A stretch of DNA of 29,325 nucleotides from positions 1 to 29,325 of the IMG/VR virus record IMGVR_UViG_3300025849_000154, one strand, 5' to 3'. A program made the position numbers and the translations under genes. The notes beneath the pieces are model-generated. The model worked only from the letters and a program-made list of their open reading frames with translations. It was not told the origin of the DNA and searched no databases. Source of the stretch: a virus. Every line of letters starts with the position of its first letter. Within the stretch, counting starts at the first letter, position 1. Below, piece by piece: positions 21,736 to 28,407 of this stretch.

Positions 21736-22683
21736 TTAATTAAGATACGCATATCCTGCGACAGCAGAACTAAATGTTATTTGTATCTGATTTGAGGAGC
21801 TGTAAACTACATCTCCAAAAGTTCTTTCATCTTTATCATCAAAAACCTCAACAGATGGATATTTATCCAAATTATGGGTTATTGTCCATGTTGTTGCAGA
21901 TGATGATTGAGTATGTTCATATGTTATTACACTAACATCTGCTTCTCCAGTTGCACTAGTAGATACATTGAATCCAGCATTGAATTTTAATTTAGTAACG
22001 TTAGGTATATCACTTTTACCCTCGTTTTGCACAATTAAAGATCCACCAGTTCCTCCACCAGTTGTTCCTATGTATCTCCAGCCTCTAACATAGAGTTCTG
22101 GAAAAGATCCTGAATTTTTTCCTTTTAAAAAGTTTATTGCATCTGTAGACAACAACAATAAACCTTGATCGTAGTTCCAAACCCAACCAACTTCCTTTAA
22201 GCCTGATATAGACGCAGCATCAGTAGCTTGAAGTTGTGTGTATGTTGTGTCCACTTTGTAATATATTTCTATAGTGTAATAAGGTACTGGCACTCCATTA
22301 ACAGGTACACTAGAAGGATTTATCCAGTTCCACTTTCTATCACTGTCTCTATCAGCTGGATCTGTATATGAAACATATGTTGTGTCATTACCATTTGTAG
22401 CTTGGGTTAATCTATGATAGACAGGTGTCCCTGAGTTTTCATAATCATTAGATACTATACCATTTAAAGCTCCACCACTAGCTGTTAATGTTACTAGATT
22501 AGCTACACTAGTAGGTGCGTTAGAAGTTACAGTTGAATATTGAGATAATATTCTATCTGGAGTTATCTTAGGACTGTTCTCAAGTCTTGACTCATACCAC
22601 TGAAATGTAGTATTAGCGTCAATTACATTAGCTGCTTGAACTTTGAACGTTAATTTACTAACTGCATCCTGTATAAAACCCAT
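21736..22683 (-). CDS. Tail fibre or receptor-binding protein with HNLxKYPSV C-terminal module
   Basis: 315 aa. Residues about 1-230 are mixed (GFIQDAVSKLTFKVQAANV at the start, later LKEVGWVWNYDQGLLLLST and ELYVRGWRYIGTTGGG). The last 60 residues match a module frequent at the ends of phage fibres: TTWTITHNLDKYPSVEVFDD, FGDVVYSSSNQIQITFSSA, ending AGYAYLN. That module is thought to be a trimeric receptor-contact or tip domain. Glycine-rich hinge TGGGTGGSLIVQ precedes it. The start overlaps the stop of the 55-aa gene as TAATG, so the small gene is translated just before. Confidence 0.75.
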   Translation of the reverse strand: MGFIQDAVSKLTFKVQAANVIDANTTFQWYESRLENSPKITPDRILSQYSTVTSNAPTSVANLVTLTASGGALNGIVSNDYENSGTPVYHRLTQATNGNDTTYVSYTDPADRDSDRKWNWINPSSVPVNGVPVPYYTIEIYYKVDTTYTQLQATDAASISGLKEVGWVWNYDQGLLLLSTDAINFLKGKNSGSFPELYVRGWRYIGTTGGGTGGSLIVQNEGKSDIPNVTKLKFNAGFNVSTSATGEADVSVITYEHTQSSSATTWTITHNLDKYPSVEVFDDKDERTFGDVVYSSSNQIQITFSSAVAGYAYLN

Positions 22684-22850
22684 TATTCTTCTATTAAAGC
22701 CTGATTGTATATTCCTATTATTTTATTAAGGTCAGCAAAGGTTAGTTGATAGTTGTTTACAACAGTATCATTCACCTTAATACTTAGATCACATGTCTCA
22801 GCCGGTACATTTACCTTTAAAGTCACTTTATTTTTAAAAACATCTTCCAT
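22683..22850 (-). CDS. Small acidic protein between two fibre genes, 55 aa
   Basis: Begins MEDVFKNKVTLKVNVPAETC and continues DLSIKVNDTVVNNYQLTFAD, ending with LNKIIGIYNQALIEE. It is a beta-hairpin followed by an alpha helix, with one Cys. The frame runs from 22850 to 22683 without a break, begins six bases after the 814-aa stop, and overlaps the 315-aa start (TAATG), the same coupling seen for annotated neighbours. It could be a fibre chaperone or linker. No family recognised. Confidence 0.7.
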   Translation of the reverse strand: MEDVFKNKVTLKVNVPAETCDLSIKVNDTVVNNYQLTFADLNKIIGIYNQALIEE

Positions 22851-22856
22851 TTATAA

Positions 22857-25301
22857 TTAATTAAAGGCGCATAAAACGCTGTTTATTTTTACATCGTTGC
22901 TTAGGTATTGTATTTCTATATACATACCTTGATCTGTTTGCCAGTTGCCAAATGTAGCTGTAACACTGTTGCTACTAGAGGTTGAAGTTCTAATAGTAGC
23001 GCTATGAGTATCTATACCAGAGCCTCCATCTGTAAAAGCACTTGGGCTCCAATATTTATTTGGGTTTGAAGGAGTACTGTTCCAGTTGTGTAAGTTTAAA
23101 GGAACTGCAGTGTTAGGACCAAAACTTCCACCTGATGCTGAAGCAACTCTTCTTATATATATTTTAATACTTTGATCATCTAAAGCATCATTAACATTAC
23201 TATTACCAGAACCCCAACTAGAACCTGTAAATGTTAAAGTGAAACTTGGTATACTATTATTTGAACTAGAAAATTTTCTATGATATACACTCGGCTTGCT
23301 GAAAGAGCTAAAGTTTGTTGTTTGAGTAGGTAAATATCCACTAAAAGTTGTAGTTGTAGTGTTATTACTTAAGTAAAATTTATCAGCAGATATTAATTTT
23401 GCTCCAGTACTGCTAAATGCGTCTACTATTTGACAAGCATCTTGAAAATCAGTGTTAGTAGCTGCGCTAGGCTTTGTACCAAATGCTGAGTTAGTTAAAG
23501 CCGTTTGAGAATTCCAAGCAACGTAGTTGGATGTTAAATTAGCTTTACTAAGTCTAAAACTTTCATTATCAAAATATTCAGCGCCTCCTGCACTAGAGCT
23601 ACTACTACCAGGAGTTAATACTAATACATCTAAAACACTAGCACTAGCTTTGGTATTATTATTCCAAGGATCTGACATTGTAAGTGTAGAACTACCAGCG
23701 ACACCTCTATAAGTAAAAGCAGAGTTTTGTATAGTAAAATCATTATACTTATACCCTACGCCTGTATTATCCCATATATCGTTATATCCTGTAACCGTTC
23801 CAGTTGAGGGCGACCATGCTTTATCACTAACACTATTAGTGTTTAGATTTGCTAAAGCAGAGTATGCCAAGTTATTATTAGCAGCACCATTTTTACCTTG
23901 AGTATTTCCATTTATACCTTTTATATCGCTGGCTTCTACACCAAATTTAGAACCTGATGTTAAATACTTAACACCGCTTAAATATGAATTAGTTTCTGAT
24001 TTAATGTTTGCATCAACAAAACTAACAGCAGATGTGTCTGGGCTTGTTGGATCTGCATCAGCAAAAACACTTGATAAATTATATGTTATAGCAGCTCGTG
24101 GAGTACCTGGATCTCCAGTGCCTGGTTCTGGTAAAACCTGATCTGGAGTAAAAATTATTTGAACAGAGTATCTACCTCCTACCAGACTAGCAGCAGTTAG
24201 TATATCCTTTATGTAAACTTTTATATTTAATTTAGCTTGGTATTGAGTTGGAGCTCCATATGGATCTACTATAGCAACATAGTTAGAAACTGTTATATCT
24301 ATATTGTTTTGTGAGAATGAAGTGTTTTGATCTAAAACACTAGCGGTTTCATCTCTAAATGTTGTTGAACCATTAGCGTCAAAAACTTTAACTTGAACTT
24401 TACAACCAGTAGAGCTTGGTGCTCCAGCTGGACTAAATCCTAGTATATATACATTGTTGCCAGGTTTAAACTGTATTGTGTTTGCGTTAGATAATAAATA
24501 AGAAGAATGAACGTTTAAATCATCCCAACCACCTGTTTTAAAGTTACCAGGAGCTGTTCCGTCAGGATCACTAACTATTAGTGACTTTCTGAAAGAAGCA
24601 AGTGGATCAGCTACTACTGCACCACTTTGATTAAAATAGGGTGGGTACGTAGGTGAAGCAGGTGGTGGAAAAAATACGTTTACTTGATCACTGTCATTAG
24701 GATCTTCTTGAGCAAATACTCTTAAATCGTTAGGATCGTAATTAACAAAGTTAAATTTATTATACTCACCAGCTAATGATGTTGGTGTGCCAGTAGGACC
24801 TGTTTGGTTTTTTATAGTATTTTTACCAGCACCGCCTAATGAATCTATTTTTATCCCTCCAGTTACTTTAGTTAAAGTAATGTTAGTTCCTTCAGTTAAA
24901 TTAACTACAGAGTCGTCAGTTCCAGATCCCGATGTTAGTTTTAAAGGTATTTTTGTCCCATCTTTATCACCAGCACTTAAATCATAGCTATCCCCACCAG
25001 CATCTGTAGCCCATATAAGACCGTCTCCTCCTGAGTTTACTTTTAATATTTGACCAGCAGTTCCAAAACCTGTTATACCAGTAAGAGATACTGTTACATC
25101 GCCTGTTTTTTTGTCTACTGCTAAAGGTTCTATAGCATTTAACTTGTCAACAACGTCAATAGCATCTTTTAAATCACCTATTAGCGTTGTTTTTGTTTCA
25201 AGTGTTTTTACACCATTCTTCTCGGCTTGCGAATCAGATATTATTAATATATCTTCTAATACCGGTGTGTTTTTTCTAGGATAAGTATATATTATAGCCA
25301 T
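22857..25301 (-). CDS. Large tail fibre or structural protein, 814 aa
   Basis: The N-terminus (MAIIYTYPRKNTPVLEDILI, then SDSQAEKNGVKTLETKTTLI) is a type I know from marine phage tail fibres as a tail-attachment module. Residues about 55-150 include TGFGTAGQILKVNSGGDGLI and a Thr/Gly-rich beta pattern (TLTKVTGGIKIDSLGG), typical of fibre shafts. The rest is Ser/Thr/Asn/Asp-rich with beta strands and Pro-rich turns (PPPASPTYPPYF near 212), ending VKINSVLCAFN. No enzyme motif is visible, so a pure structural fibre is the simplest reading. It is the first and longest gene of the fibre module and likely begins the tail-tip transcript section after the 88-aa gene. Confidence 0.75.
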   Translation of the reverse strand: MAIIYTYPRKNTPVLEDILIISDSQAEKNGVKTLETKTTLIGDLKDAIDVVDKLNAIEPLAVDKKTGDVTVSLTGITGFGTAGQILKVNSGGDGLIWATDAGGDSYDLSAGDKDGTKIPLKLTSGSGTDDSVVNLTEGTNITLTKVTGGIKIDSLGGAGKNTIKNQTGPTGTPTSLAGEYNKFNFVNYDPNDLRVFAQEDPNDSDQVNVFFPPPASPTYPPYFNQSGAVVADPLASFRKSLIVSDPDGTAPGNFKTGGWDDLNVHSSYLLSNANTIQFKPGNNVYILGFSPAGAPSSTGCKVQVKVFDANGSTTFRDETASVLDQNTSFSQNNIDITVSNYVAIVDPYGAPTQYQAKLNIKVYIKDILTAASLVGGRYSVQIIFTPDQVLPEPGTGDPGTPRAAITYNLSSVFADADPTSPDTSAVSFVDANIKSETNSYLSGVKYLTSGSKFGVEASDIKGINGNTQGKNGAANNNLAYSALANLNTNSVSDKAWSPSTGTVTGYNDIWDNTGVGYKYNDFTIQNSAFTYRGVAGSSTLTMSDPWNNNTKASASVLDVLVLTPGSSSSSAGGAEYFDNESFRLSKANLTSNYVAWNSQTALTNSAFGTKPSAATNTDFQDACQIVDAFSSTGAKLISADKFYLSNNTTTTTFSGYLPTQTTNFSSFSKPSVYHRKFSSSNNSIPSFTLTFTGSSWGSGNSNVNDALDDQSIKIYIRRVASASGGSFGPNTAVPLNLHNWNSTPSNPNKYWSPSAFTDGGSGIDTHSATIRTSTSSSNSVTATFGNWQTDQGMYIEIQYLSNDVKINSVLCAFN

Positions 25302-25311
25302 GCTATACTAT

Positions 25312-25578
25312 CTATGCTGTGTAACGTGAACTATTTGTTTTTCCTCTTCTATGTATTTTGTTTGCTGAAGCAGCATACCCGTGCTCTTCTCTATGCAATC
25401 CTTCGTCCTCTTCGTGAATATCAGTCTTAGCATCGTAAATCATCTCTCTATCATGGATCATTTCTTGCTTTTTACCTTTGTCACCTTCTTTATACTCTTT
25501 GTCTGCTTCGTGTATTTGCCCTTTTGCATCATAGATTAGCTCTCTTTCATGCATCATATCTTTTCTATACTTATTCAT
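25312..25578 (-). CDS. Charged protein with two tandem repeats, 88 aa
   Basis: Almost entirely charged and helical. Two copies of a unit can be aligned: MHERELIYDAKGQIHEADKE at about residues 9-28 and IHDREMIYDAKTDIHEEDEG at about 41-60, with the shared core DAKxxIHExD. The C-terminus is basic. This looks like a duplicated helix-turn-helix coiled-coil or metal-binding repeat with several His and Asp/Glu. No known family. It overlaps the preceding gene by ATGA and precedes the large fibre by ten bases. Confidence 0.6.
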   Translation of the reverse strand: MNKYRKDMMHERELIYDAKGQIHEADKEYKEGDKGKKQEMIHDREMIYDAKTDIHEEDEGLHREEHGYAASANKIHRRGKTNSSRYTA

Positions 25579-26096
25579 TGCTTTTGTATTTTACCGTCTT
25601 TGTAAGTTAATCTTTCACTTGCCTCGACAAATGATGTTCCTTCTGGAGCTTTCATCATTTTAACACCTGATGAGTCAAATGGCATGTTTTTGTTTAGTTT
25701 AGTAACAAATATGCTGTCATTTTTTACTTCTTGAGTATCATCACCAAACATATTCCAAGATTTTAAAACATCTTTAGCTCTTTTTTGTTTACCTTTAATA
25801 TCTTTAACTGCTTGAGCTGCTTTTTTTCCTGCTTTTTGGGCTGGTTTGTCTACAGCGCCCCTTTTTCCAAGATTTTGAGCAACTTTTGCTAGTTTCTCAA
25901 TAGCTTGCTTATTGTCAGGTCCATCGTGCGATGGTTTTAATGGTCTCAATGTTTTGCTTGGAGCAAATTTAGGAATTTTTTTTGTAATAGTACCCTTCTT
26001 CTTGTTGAATACTATTTCTACTTCAGGTAATGTTCCCGCGTCATGCACTGTTTCTTGTGCTTTTCCACCTGGACCACCTGGCTTTTTATCATACAT
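25575..26096 (-). CDS. First gene of the late strand: basic protein, 173 aa
   Basis: Begins MYDKKPGGPGGKAQETVHD with a disordered, Gly/Pro-rich head, then a Lys/Ala-rich centre (AVDKPAQKAGKKAAQAVKDI), a short hydrophobic block near WNMFGDD and a C-terminal segment with SIFVTKLNKNMPFDSSG. No membrane segment or enzyme motif; no family recognised. It is the promoter-proximal gene of the minus-strand block. Its leader is A-rich, with a TAGACGTCTA palindrome 19 bases upstream of the start. Confidence 0.6.
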   Translation of the reverse strand: MYDKKPGGPGGKAQETVHDAGTLPEVEIVFNKKKGTITKKIPKFAPSKTLRPLKPSHDGPDNKQAIEKLAKVAQNLGKRGAVDKPAQKAGKKAAQAVKDIKGKQKRAKDVLKSWNMFGDDTQEVKNDSIFVTKLNKNMPFDSSGVKMMKAPEGTSFVEASERLTYKDGKIQKQ

Positions 26097-26114
26097 AATT
26101 CTTTTTTTTATTGT

Positions 26115-26124
26115 TAGACGTCTA
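26115..26124. promoter_or_regulatory. Perfect palindrome TAGACGTCTA, operator candidate
   Basis: Ten-base perfect palindrome, TAGACGTCTA, centred 23 bases upstream of the first minus-strand start codon. Short palindromes of this kind can be operators or restriction-like sites (it contains AATATTAG-adjacent GACGTC, an AatII site). Only one copy is obvious, so support is weak. Confidence 0.3.
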
Positions 26125-26191
26125 TATTAGTAATTCACTTATTTTTTATAAGATTTACCTTATTTTAACAGTATTTATTTATAGCACAGGG

Positions 26192-26235
26192 GTGACACTT
26201 GCCTCTTATTAGTAGCTTTAATAGGCTAATGTCAC
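26192..26235 (+). terminator. Hairpin followed by T-run, plus-oriented terminator-like
   Basis: Outer stem GTGACA (26192-26197) pairs with TGTCAC (26230-26235). An inner stem GCCT with AGGC and a three-base TTA/TAA follow, with an internal loop and a ten-base loop. Directly after comes TGTTTTTA. Orientation fits plus-strand transcription, yet no plus-strand gene lies to the left, so it may protect the late region from read-through or serve another role. On the minus strand there is no T-tract after it. Confidence 0.45.
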
Positions 26236-26425
26236 TGTTTTTAGAAAATTATTAGAAATATAGAACTTTGGGGTTACCCCCTCATCGTAATCTATTTACG
26301 TTCTACCCAAATCAATTTTAATTTTACGGGCCCCCTTCTGTTTTTTTGTCTTTTTTAAAAAGTTTTGGCTTTTACTTTTAGTTTTCTTAATACCATTTAC
26401 CTTTTATGTTTTGACTATACATAGT

Positions 26426-26449
26426 AAATACGATGTTTATAAGATAATA
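26426..26449 (+). promoter_or_regulatory. T7-like promoter copy 1
   Basis: AAATACGA (26426-26433), nine bases, then G at 26443 in AGATAATA. With G as +1 the core sits exactly as in T7 promoters. It precedes the G-free gene by 23 bases. Upstream is an AT-rich stretch with TTTGACTATACATAG. Confidence 0.7.
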
Positions 26450-26465
26450 GTACTAAATAATCAAT

Positions 26466-26705
26466 ATGACAAATACAATTAAAACAAATCAACTACATAT
26501 CTTAACTCTTAACAATCAAACTTATATCCCATTTCAACCTCACACTCTACCTTCTTACTTTAATAATATTCCACTCTCTTCTATTATTAACTATAAATCT
26601 TATACTTATATAAATATTAAATCTCTTAAACAATCATTAAAATACTATACAAACAACTTAACATTCAACAAACATTTATCTCCAAATTTATTACATCAAA
26701 AATAA
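26466..26705 (+). CDS. G-free gene, 79 aa, function unknown
   Basis: ATG at 26466 opens 79 codons and the only G in them is in ATG. The protein starts MTNTIKTNQLHILTLNNQTY and is Asn, Leu, Thr, Ser, Tyr, Ile, Lys and Pro-rich. Apart from Met1 only the 11 residues with G-free codons are used: no Ala, Arg, Asp, Cys, Glu, Gly, Val or Trp. It is basic with no acid. No signal peptide, membrane segment or family. In a random sequence of the same A/T/C make-up a TAA would be expected every 15 or so codons, so 79 open codons suggest translation (rough estimate near 1% by chance). It lies between T7-like promoters 1 and 2. Alternatively it is a functional G-free RNA whose frame is open by accident. 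Confidence 0.5.
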   Translation: MTNTIKTNQLHILTLNNQTYIPFQPHTLPSYFNNIPLSSIINYKSYTYINIKSLKQSLKYYTNNLTFNKHLSPNLLHQK

Positions 26706-26722
26706 ATATACAATATAAATAC
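26469..26722 (+). other. 254-base stretch with no G on the plus strand
   Basis: Read base by base, no G occurs from 26469 (after the ATG) to 26722 (before the G of promoter 2), while C is 54 of 254 (about 21%). The neighbouring 26724-27000 has 15 G in 277. Low GC alone therefore does not explain it. The span starts at the first gene's start codon and ends inside the next promoter's TACGA. The transcript from promoter 1 would be G-free over its whole coding part. Confidence 0.9.
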
Positions 26723-26740
26723 GACTAACTAAAGATAATA
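26717..26740 (+). promoter_or_regulatory. T7-like promoter copy 2
   Basis: AAATACGA (26717-26724), then CTAACTAAA, then G at 26734. This copy is the closest to T7: AATACGACTAACTAAAG against AATACGACTCACTATAG differs at two positions. It closes the G-free stretch. A tiny ATG frame (MTNFTII) follows at 26766 but is not counted as a gene. The stretch to the next gene at 26907 has no gene and includes a hairpin (26810-26843). Confidence 0.75.
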
Positions 26741-26809
26741 ATACTAAATAATAAATAAAAACAACATGACTAACTTCACTATAATCTAATACTAATATAA
26801 ACTAATTAA

Positions 26810-26843
26810 CTTGCATTCTCATGTAAAACATAGAGAGGTCAAG
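26810..26843 (+). other. Structured element in leader after promoter 2
   Basis: CTTG (26810-26813), TCTCATGT (26817-26824), loop AAA, ACAT (26828-26831), bulged A, GAGA (26833-26836), CAAG (26840-26843). The pieces pair as three stacked stems of four bases each, with short internal loops. It lies in the 140-base noncoding part of the promoter 2 transcript and is the only G-rich patch there. It may be a structured leader or small RNA. No known RNA family is recognised. Confidence 0.4.
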
Positions 26844-26906
26844 TGAAGTACCTTAACACTAAAATTAACTAATAAACTAATATACACTTTTAAACTAACA
26901 AAAAAT

Positions 26907-27020
26907 ATGAAAACTTTAAACTATTTACCACTAATATTTATAACTTCAATTATAACTCTAATTGCTTACAATATAATAACTTACGGAATTATTAACTACA
27001 TTTCATTTAATGGAATTTAA
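26907..27020 (+). CDS. Single-helix membrane microprotein, 37 aa
   Basis: MKTLNYLPLIFITSIITLIA then YNIITYGIINYISFNGI. Almost the whole peptide is hydrophobic, forming one membrane helix (about residues 6-24) and possibly a second amphipathic stretch. The A-rich leader CTAACAAAAAAT and the tight fit before promoter 3 support translation. Such microproteins are common in phage early regions and can target host membrane complexes, but the role here is unknown. Confidence 0.55.
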   Translation: MKTLNYLPLIFITSIITLIAYNIITYGIINYISFNGI

Positions 27021-27028
27021 TACAAACT

Positions 27029-27052
27029 AAATACGAGAAACTAAAGATAATA
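27029..27052 (+). promoter_or_regulatory. T7-like promoter copy 3
   Basis: AAATACGA (27029-27036), GAAACTAAA, then G at 27046 in AGATAATA. It starts nine bases after the stop of the 37-aa gene and drives the 58-aa gene at 27083. Confidence 0.7.
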
Positions 27053-27082
27053 TATATAAATAAACTAAATAACAAATAAATT

Positions 27083-27259
27083 ATGAAATACTTTAATGAC
27101 GATACTATAAATCACTTTCAATTTGAATCAAATTATGTAAGTAAAAAAGAAATTCAAAAACAAGTAAATGAATTTGTAGAAATTGATTGTGAATATAATT
27201 CAAATGAAGATAAACAAATGCTAATTGATACTTTAATTAAATTAATATATACAAAATAA
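27083..27259 (+). CDS. Small acidic protein, 58 aa
   Basis: MKYFNDDTINHFQFESNYVS, then KKEIQKQVNEFVEIDCEYNS and a helical end NEDKQMLIDTLIKLIYTK. Charged, helical, one Cys, no membrane segment. Codons are all AT-ending. It lies between promoters 3 and 4 and its stop overlaps the first bases of promoter 4. Family unknown; size and charge are typical of phage early proteins. Confidence 0.65.
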   Translation: MKYFNDDTINHFQFESNYVSKKEIQKQVNEFVEIDCEYNSNEDKQMLIDTLIKLIYTK

Positions 27260-27281
27260 ATACGAATACTTAAAGATAATA
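27258..27281 (+). promoter_or_regulatory. T7-like promoter copy 4
   Basis: AAATACGA (27258-27265), ATACTTAAA, G at 27275, AGATAATA. It overlaps the TAA stop of the 58-aa gene by two bases. It precedes the 87-aa gene by 43 bases of A-rich leader. Confidence 0.7.
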
Positions 27282-27323
27282 ATAATAACTAAACTAAATA
27301 TAAATAAATAAAATAAAATAAAT

Positions 27324-27587
27324 ATGAAAACTAATAACTTAACAACAAAAAGATTTGTAATCAGAAAATCATTAATAGGTACAAATACAATTGTAACTTT
27401 TGTAAACAAAAAACAAGAAACTGTTTCTTATGATCATGATGAAATTTACTCAACATTTCAAGAAAAGTTTGAAACTATGGCTTGTTTCCAACAGTACAAA
27501 TCTTATACAAACTCAAATTGTATACCTAAATTTTGTAGAGATTTTTCTATAAATGCTTCACATTCTAAGTCAGTTCACTCTGAATAG
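27324..27587 (+). CDS. Small basic protein, 87 aa
   Basis: MKTNNLTTKRFVIRKSLIGT, then a beta-like segment NTIVTFVNKKQETVSYDHDE and a C-terminal part with three Cys (MACFQQYKSYTNSNCIPKFC). Cys about 54, 66 and 71, with several His at the end (ASHSKSVHSE), might bind metal, but the pattern does not match a known zinc finger. The 104 bases after it hold no T7-like motif but include an ACTCT/AGAGT inverted repeat and a long A-rich leader. Confidence 0.65.
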   Translation: MKTNNLTTKRFVIRKSLIGTNTIVTFVNKKQETVSYDHDEIYSTFQEKFETMACFQQYKSYTNSNCIPKFCRDFSINASHSKSVHSE

Positions 27588-27690
27588 TTGAATAAAAACT
27601 CTTAGTTGATAGTAATACTTTAGAGAGTATAAATATAACGAACATATTACTCAGCACAAACTAATTAATAACTAATAAATAAATATAACT

Positions 27691-27891
27691 ATGTATAATC
27701 CTAACAACCCAAGTAATTGGTCTTGGTCAAAAGCTTTTGATGAAATGAATCAAACAGTAAATCAAGCTGAACTTACTCAACAATGTATAAACCATGTTCT
27801 AAATTATCCTGGTGAAGCTAATGGTGTCTTTATGTCACTAAACAAAACTCAACAAGATGATGTTTATGAACTACTAAATCAAATATTATGA
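27691..27891 (+). CDS. Small acidic helical protein, 66 aa
   Basis: MYNPNNPSNWSWSKAFDEMN and then QTVNQAELTQQCINHVLNYP and GEANGVFMSLNKTQQDDVYE, ending LLNQIL. Helical with two Trp, acidic, one Cys. No membrane segment. The TGA stop overlaps the next ATG (ATGA), starting a chain of three coupled genes. Family unknown. Confidence 0.65.
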   Translation: MYNPNNPSNWSWSKAFDEMNQTVNQAELTQQCINHVLNYPGEANGVFMSLNKTQQDDVYELLNQIL

Positions 27892-28049
27892 GTACTAAAG
27901 TAATAAAAGGTGGTTATAATTTAAATACCACAATAGACAAAGTAGCAATGTCAGAATTTAAAATGCACTACTATCAACTCGGTGAAAACGAGCAACAATG
28001 GTGTAATGATGAAATGGTAAATAATCCTAAATGGTTATCAAAAATATGA
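27888..28049 (+). CDS. Small protein, 53 aa, coupled between two genes
   Basis: MSTKVIKGGYNLNTTIDKVA then MSEFKMHYYQLGENEQQWCN, ending DEMVNNPKWLSKI. Both ends overlap neighbours by ATGA, strong support for translation. Two Trp, one Cys, mixed charge, no membrane segment. Function unknown. Confidence 0.65.
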   Translation: MSTKVIKGGYNLNTTIDKVAMSEFKMHYYQLGENEQQWCNDEMVNNPKWLSKI

Positions 28050-28303
28050 ATAAAATAATACTAACAATTGGAGTAGCTAGTTCGTTGCTAGCTTCTCCTG
28101 CAGAAAAAGATGGTACAATAGTAAACTCAGTAGAAACAAACAAATATCTACTAAGTGAAGCTTTAAATAATATCCAAGATATGAAAGAGTGGATGCAGAG
28201 TGATGTAGACAAAGATAATATAATTACAGATTTAGGTGAATATTACATTGAATATCTTAATGAAACTGAAGATATATTACTTGAAATTTCTAACACAAAA
28301 TAA
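28046..28303 (+). CDS. Small exported protein candidate with signal peptide, 85 aa
   Basis: ATG 28046 overlaps the previous stop (ATGA) and is preferred to an in-frame upstream start at 28031. The N-terminus MNKIILTIGVASSLLASPAE has a Lys, a hydrophobic core and small residues before a likely cleavage near SPA, fitting a Sec signal peptide. The rest is acidic and helical (KYLLSEALNNIQDMKEWMQS, EYYIEYLNETEDILLEI). Export to the periplasm would be unusual for an early phage gene and could affect the envelope or superinfection. A lone membrane anchor is the alternative. Confidence 0.6.
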   Translation: MNKIILTIGVASSLLASPAEKDGTIVNSVETNKYLLSEALNNIQDMKEWMQSDVDKDNIITDLGEYYIEYLNETEDILLEISNTK

Positions 28304-28305
28304 AT

Positions 28306-28407
28306 ATGAAAAAGAAAACAGATTTTACTACAGATGGATTTGAAGTACTAGGTTACTTCTTATTAACAGCAATAACAGTAATATTATTTGCTTACATTAC
28401 AAACTAA
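28306..28407 (+). CDS. Single-helix membrane microprotein, 33 aa
   Basis: MKKKTDFTTDGFEVLGYFLL then TAITVILFAYITN. A Lys-rich start and one membrane helix (about 14-31). It starts two bases after the previous stop and its own stop overlaps promoter 5. It has the same size class as the 37-aa and 49-aa membrane proteins nearby. Function unknown. Confidence 0.6.
   Translation: MKKKTDFTTDGFEVLGYFLLTAITVILFAYITN

Larger units (their letters stand above)
26097..26465. other. Divergent intergenic region between late and early blocks
   Basis: No plausible gene is seen in these 369 bases. It holds a palindrome (26115-26124), a 44-base hairpin (26192-26235), a short inverted repeat CGTAA TCTAT TTACG at 26286-26300, two GC-rich patches in otherwise AT-rich sequence (GGGGTTACCCC near 26270-26280 and ACGGGCCCCC near 26325-26335) and, at the right end, the first T7-like promoter. 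No matching promoter facing left was found. It is the switch point where coding changes strand, so it likely carries control sites or a replication start. Confidence 0.7.

Noticed and set aside
26261-26345. GC patches read as a terminator or tRNA remnant
   Set aside because: GGGGTTACCCC has only a three-base loop and no T-tract, and no tRNA arms or TTCGA loop are present.
26766-26789. Seven-codon frame after promoter 2
   Set aside because: Too short to support as a gene; it could at most be a leader peptide.
27598-27625. Inverted repeat and GATAGTAATA in the 27.6-kb gap as a sixth promoter
   Set aside because: It lacks TACGA and the fixed spacing, so resemblance is only AT-richness.
28031-28045. 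Earlier start for the 85-aa exported protein
   Set aside because: The five extra residues lie in the preceding gene and would spoil the signal peptide; the ATGA overlap start is favoured.
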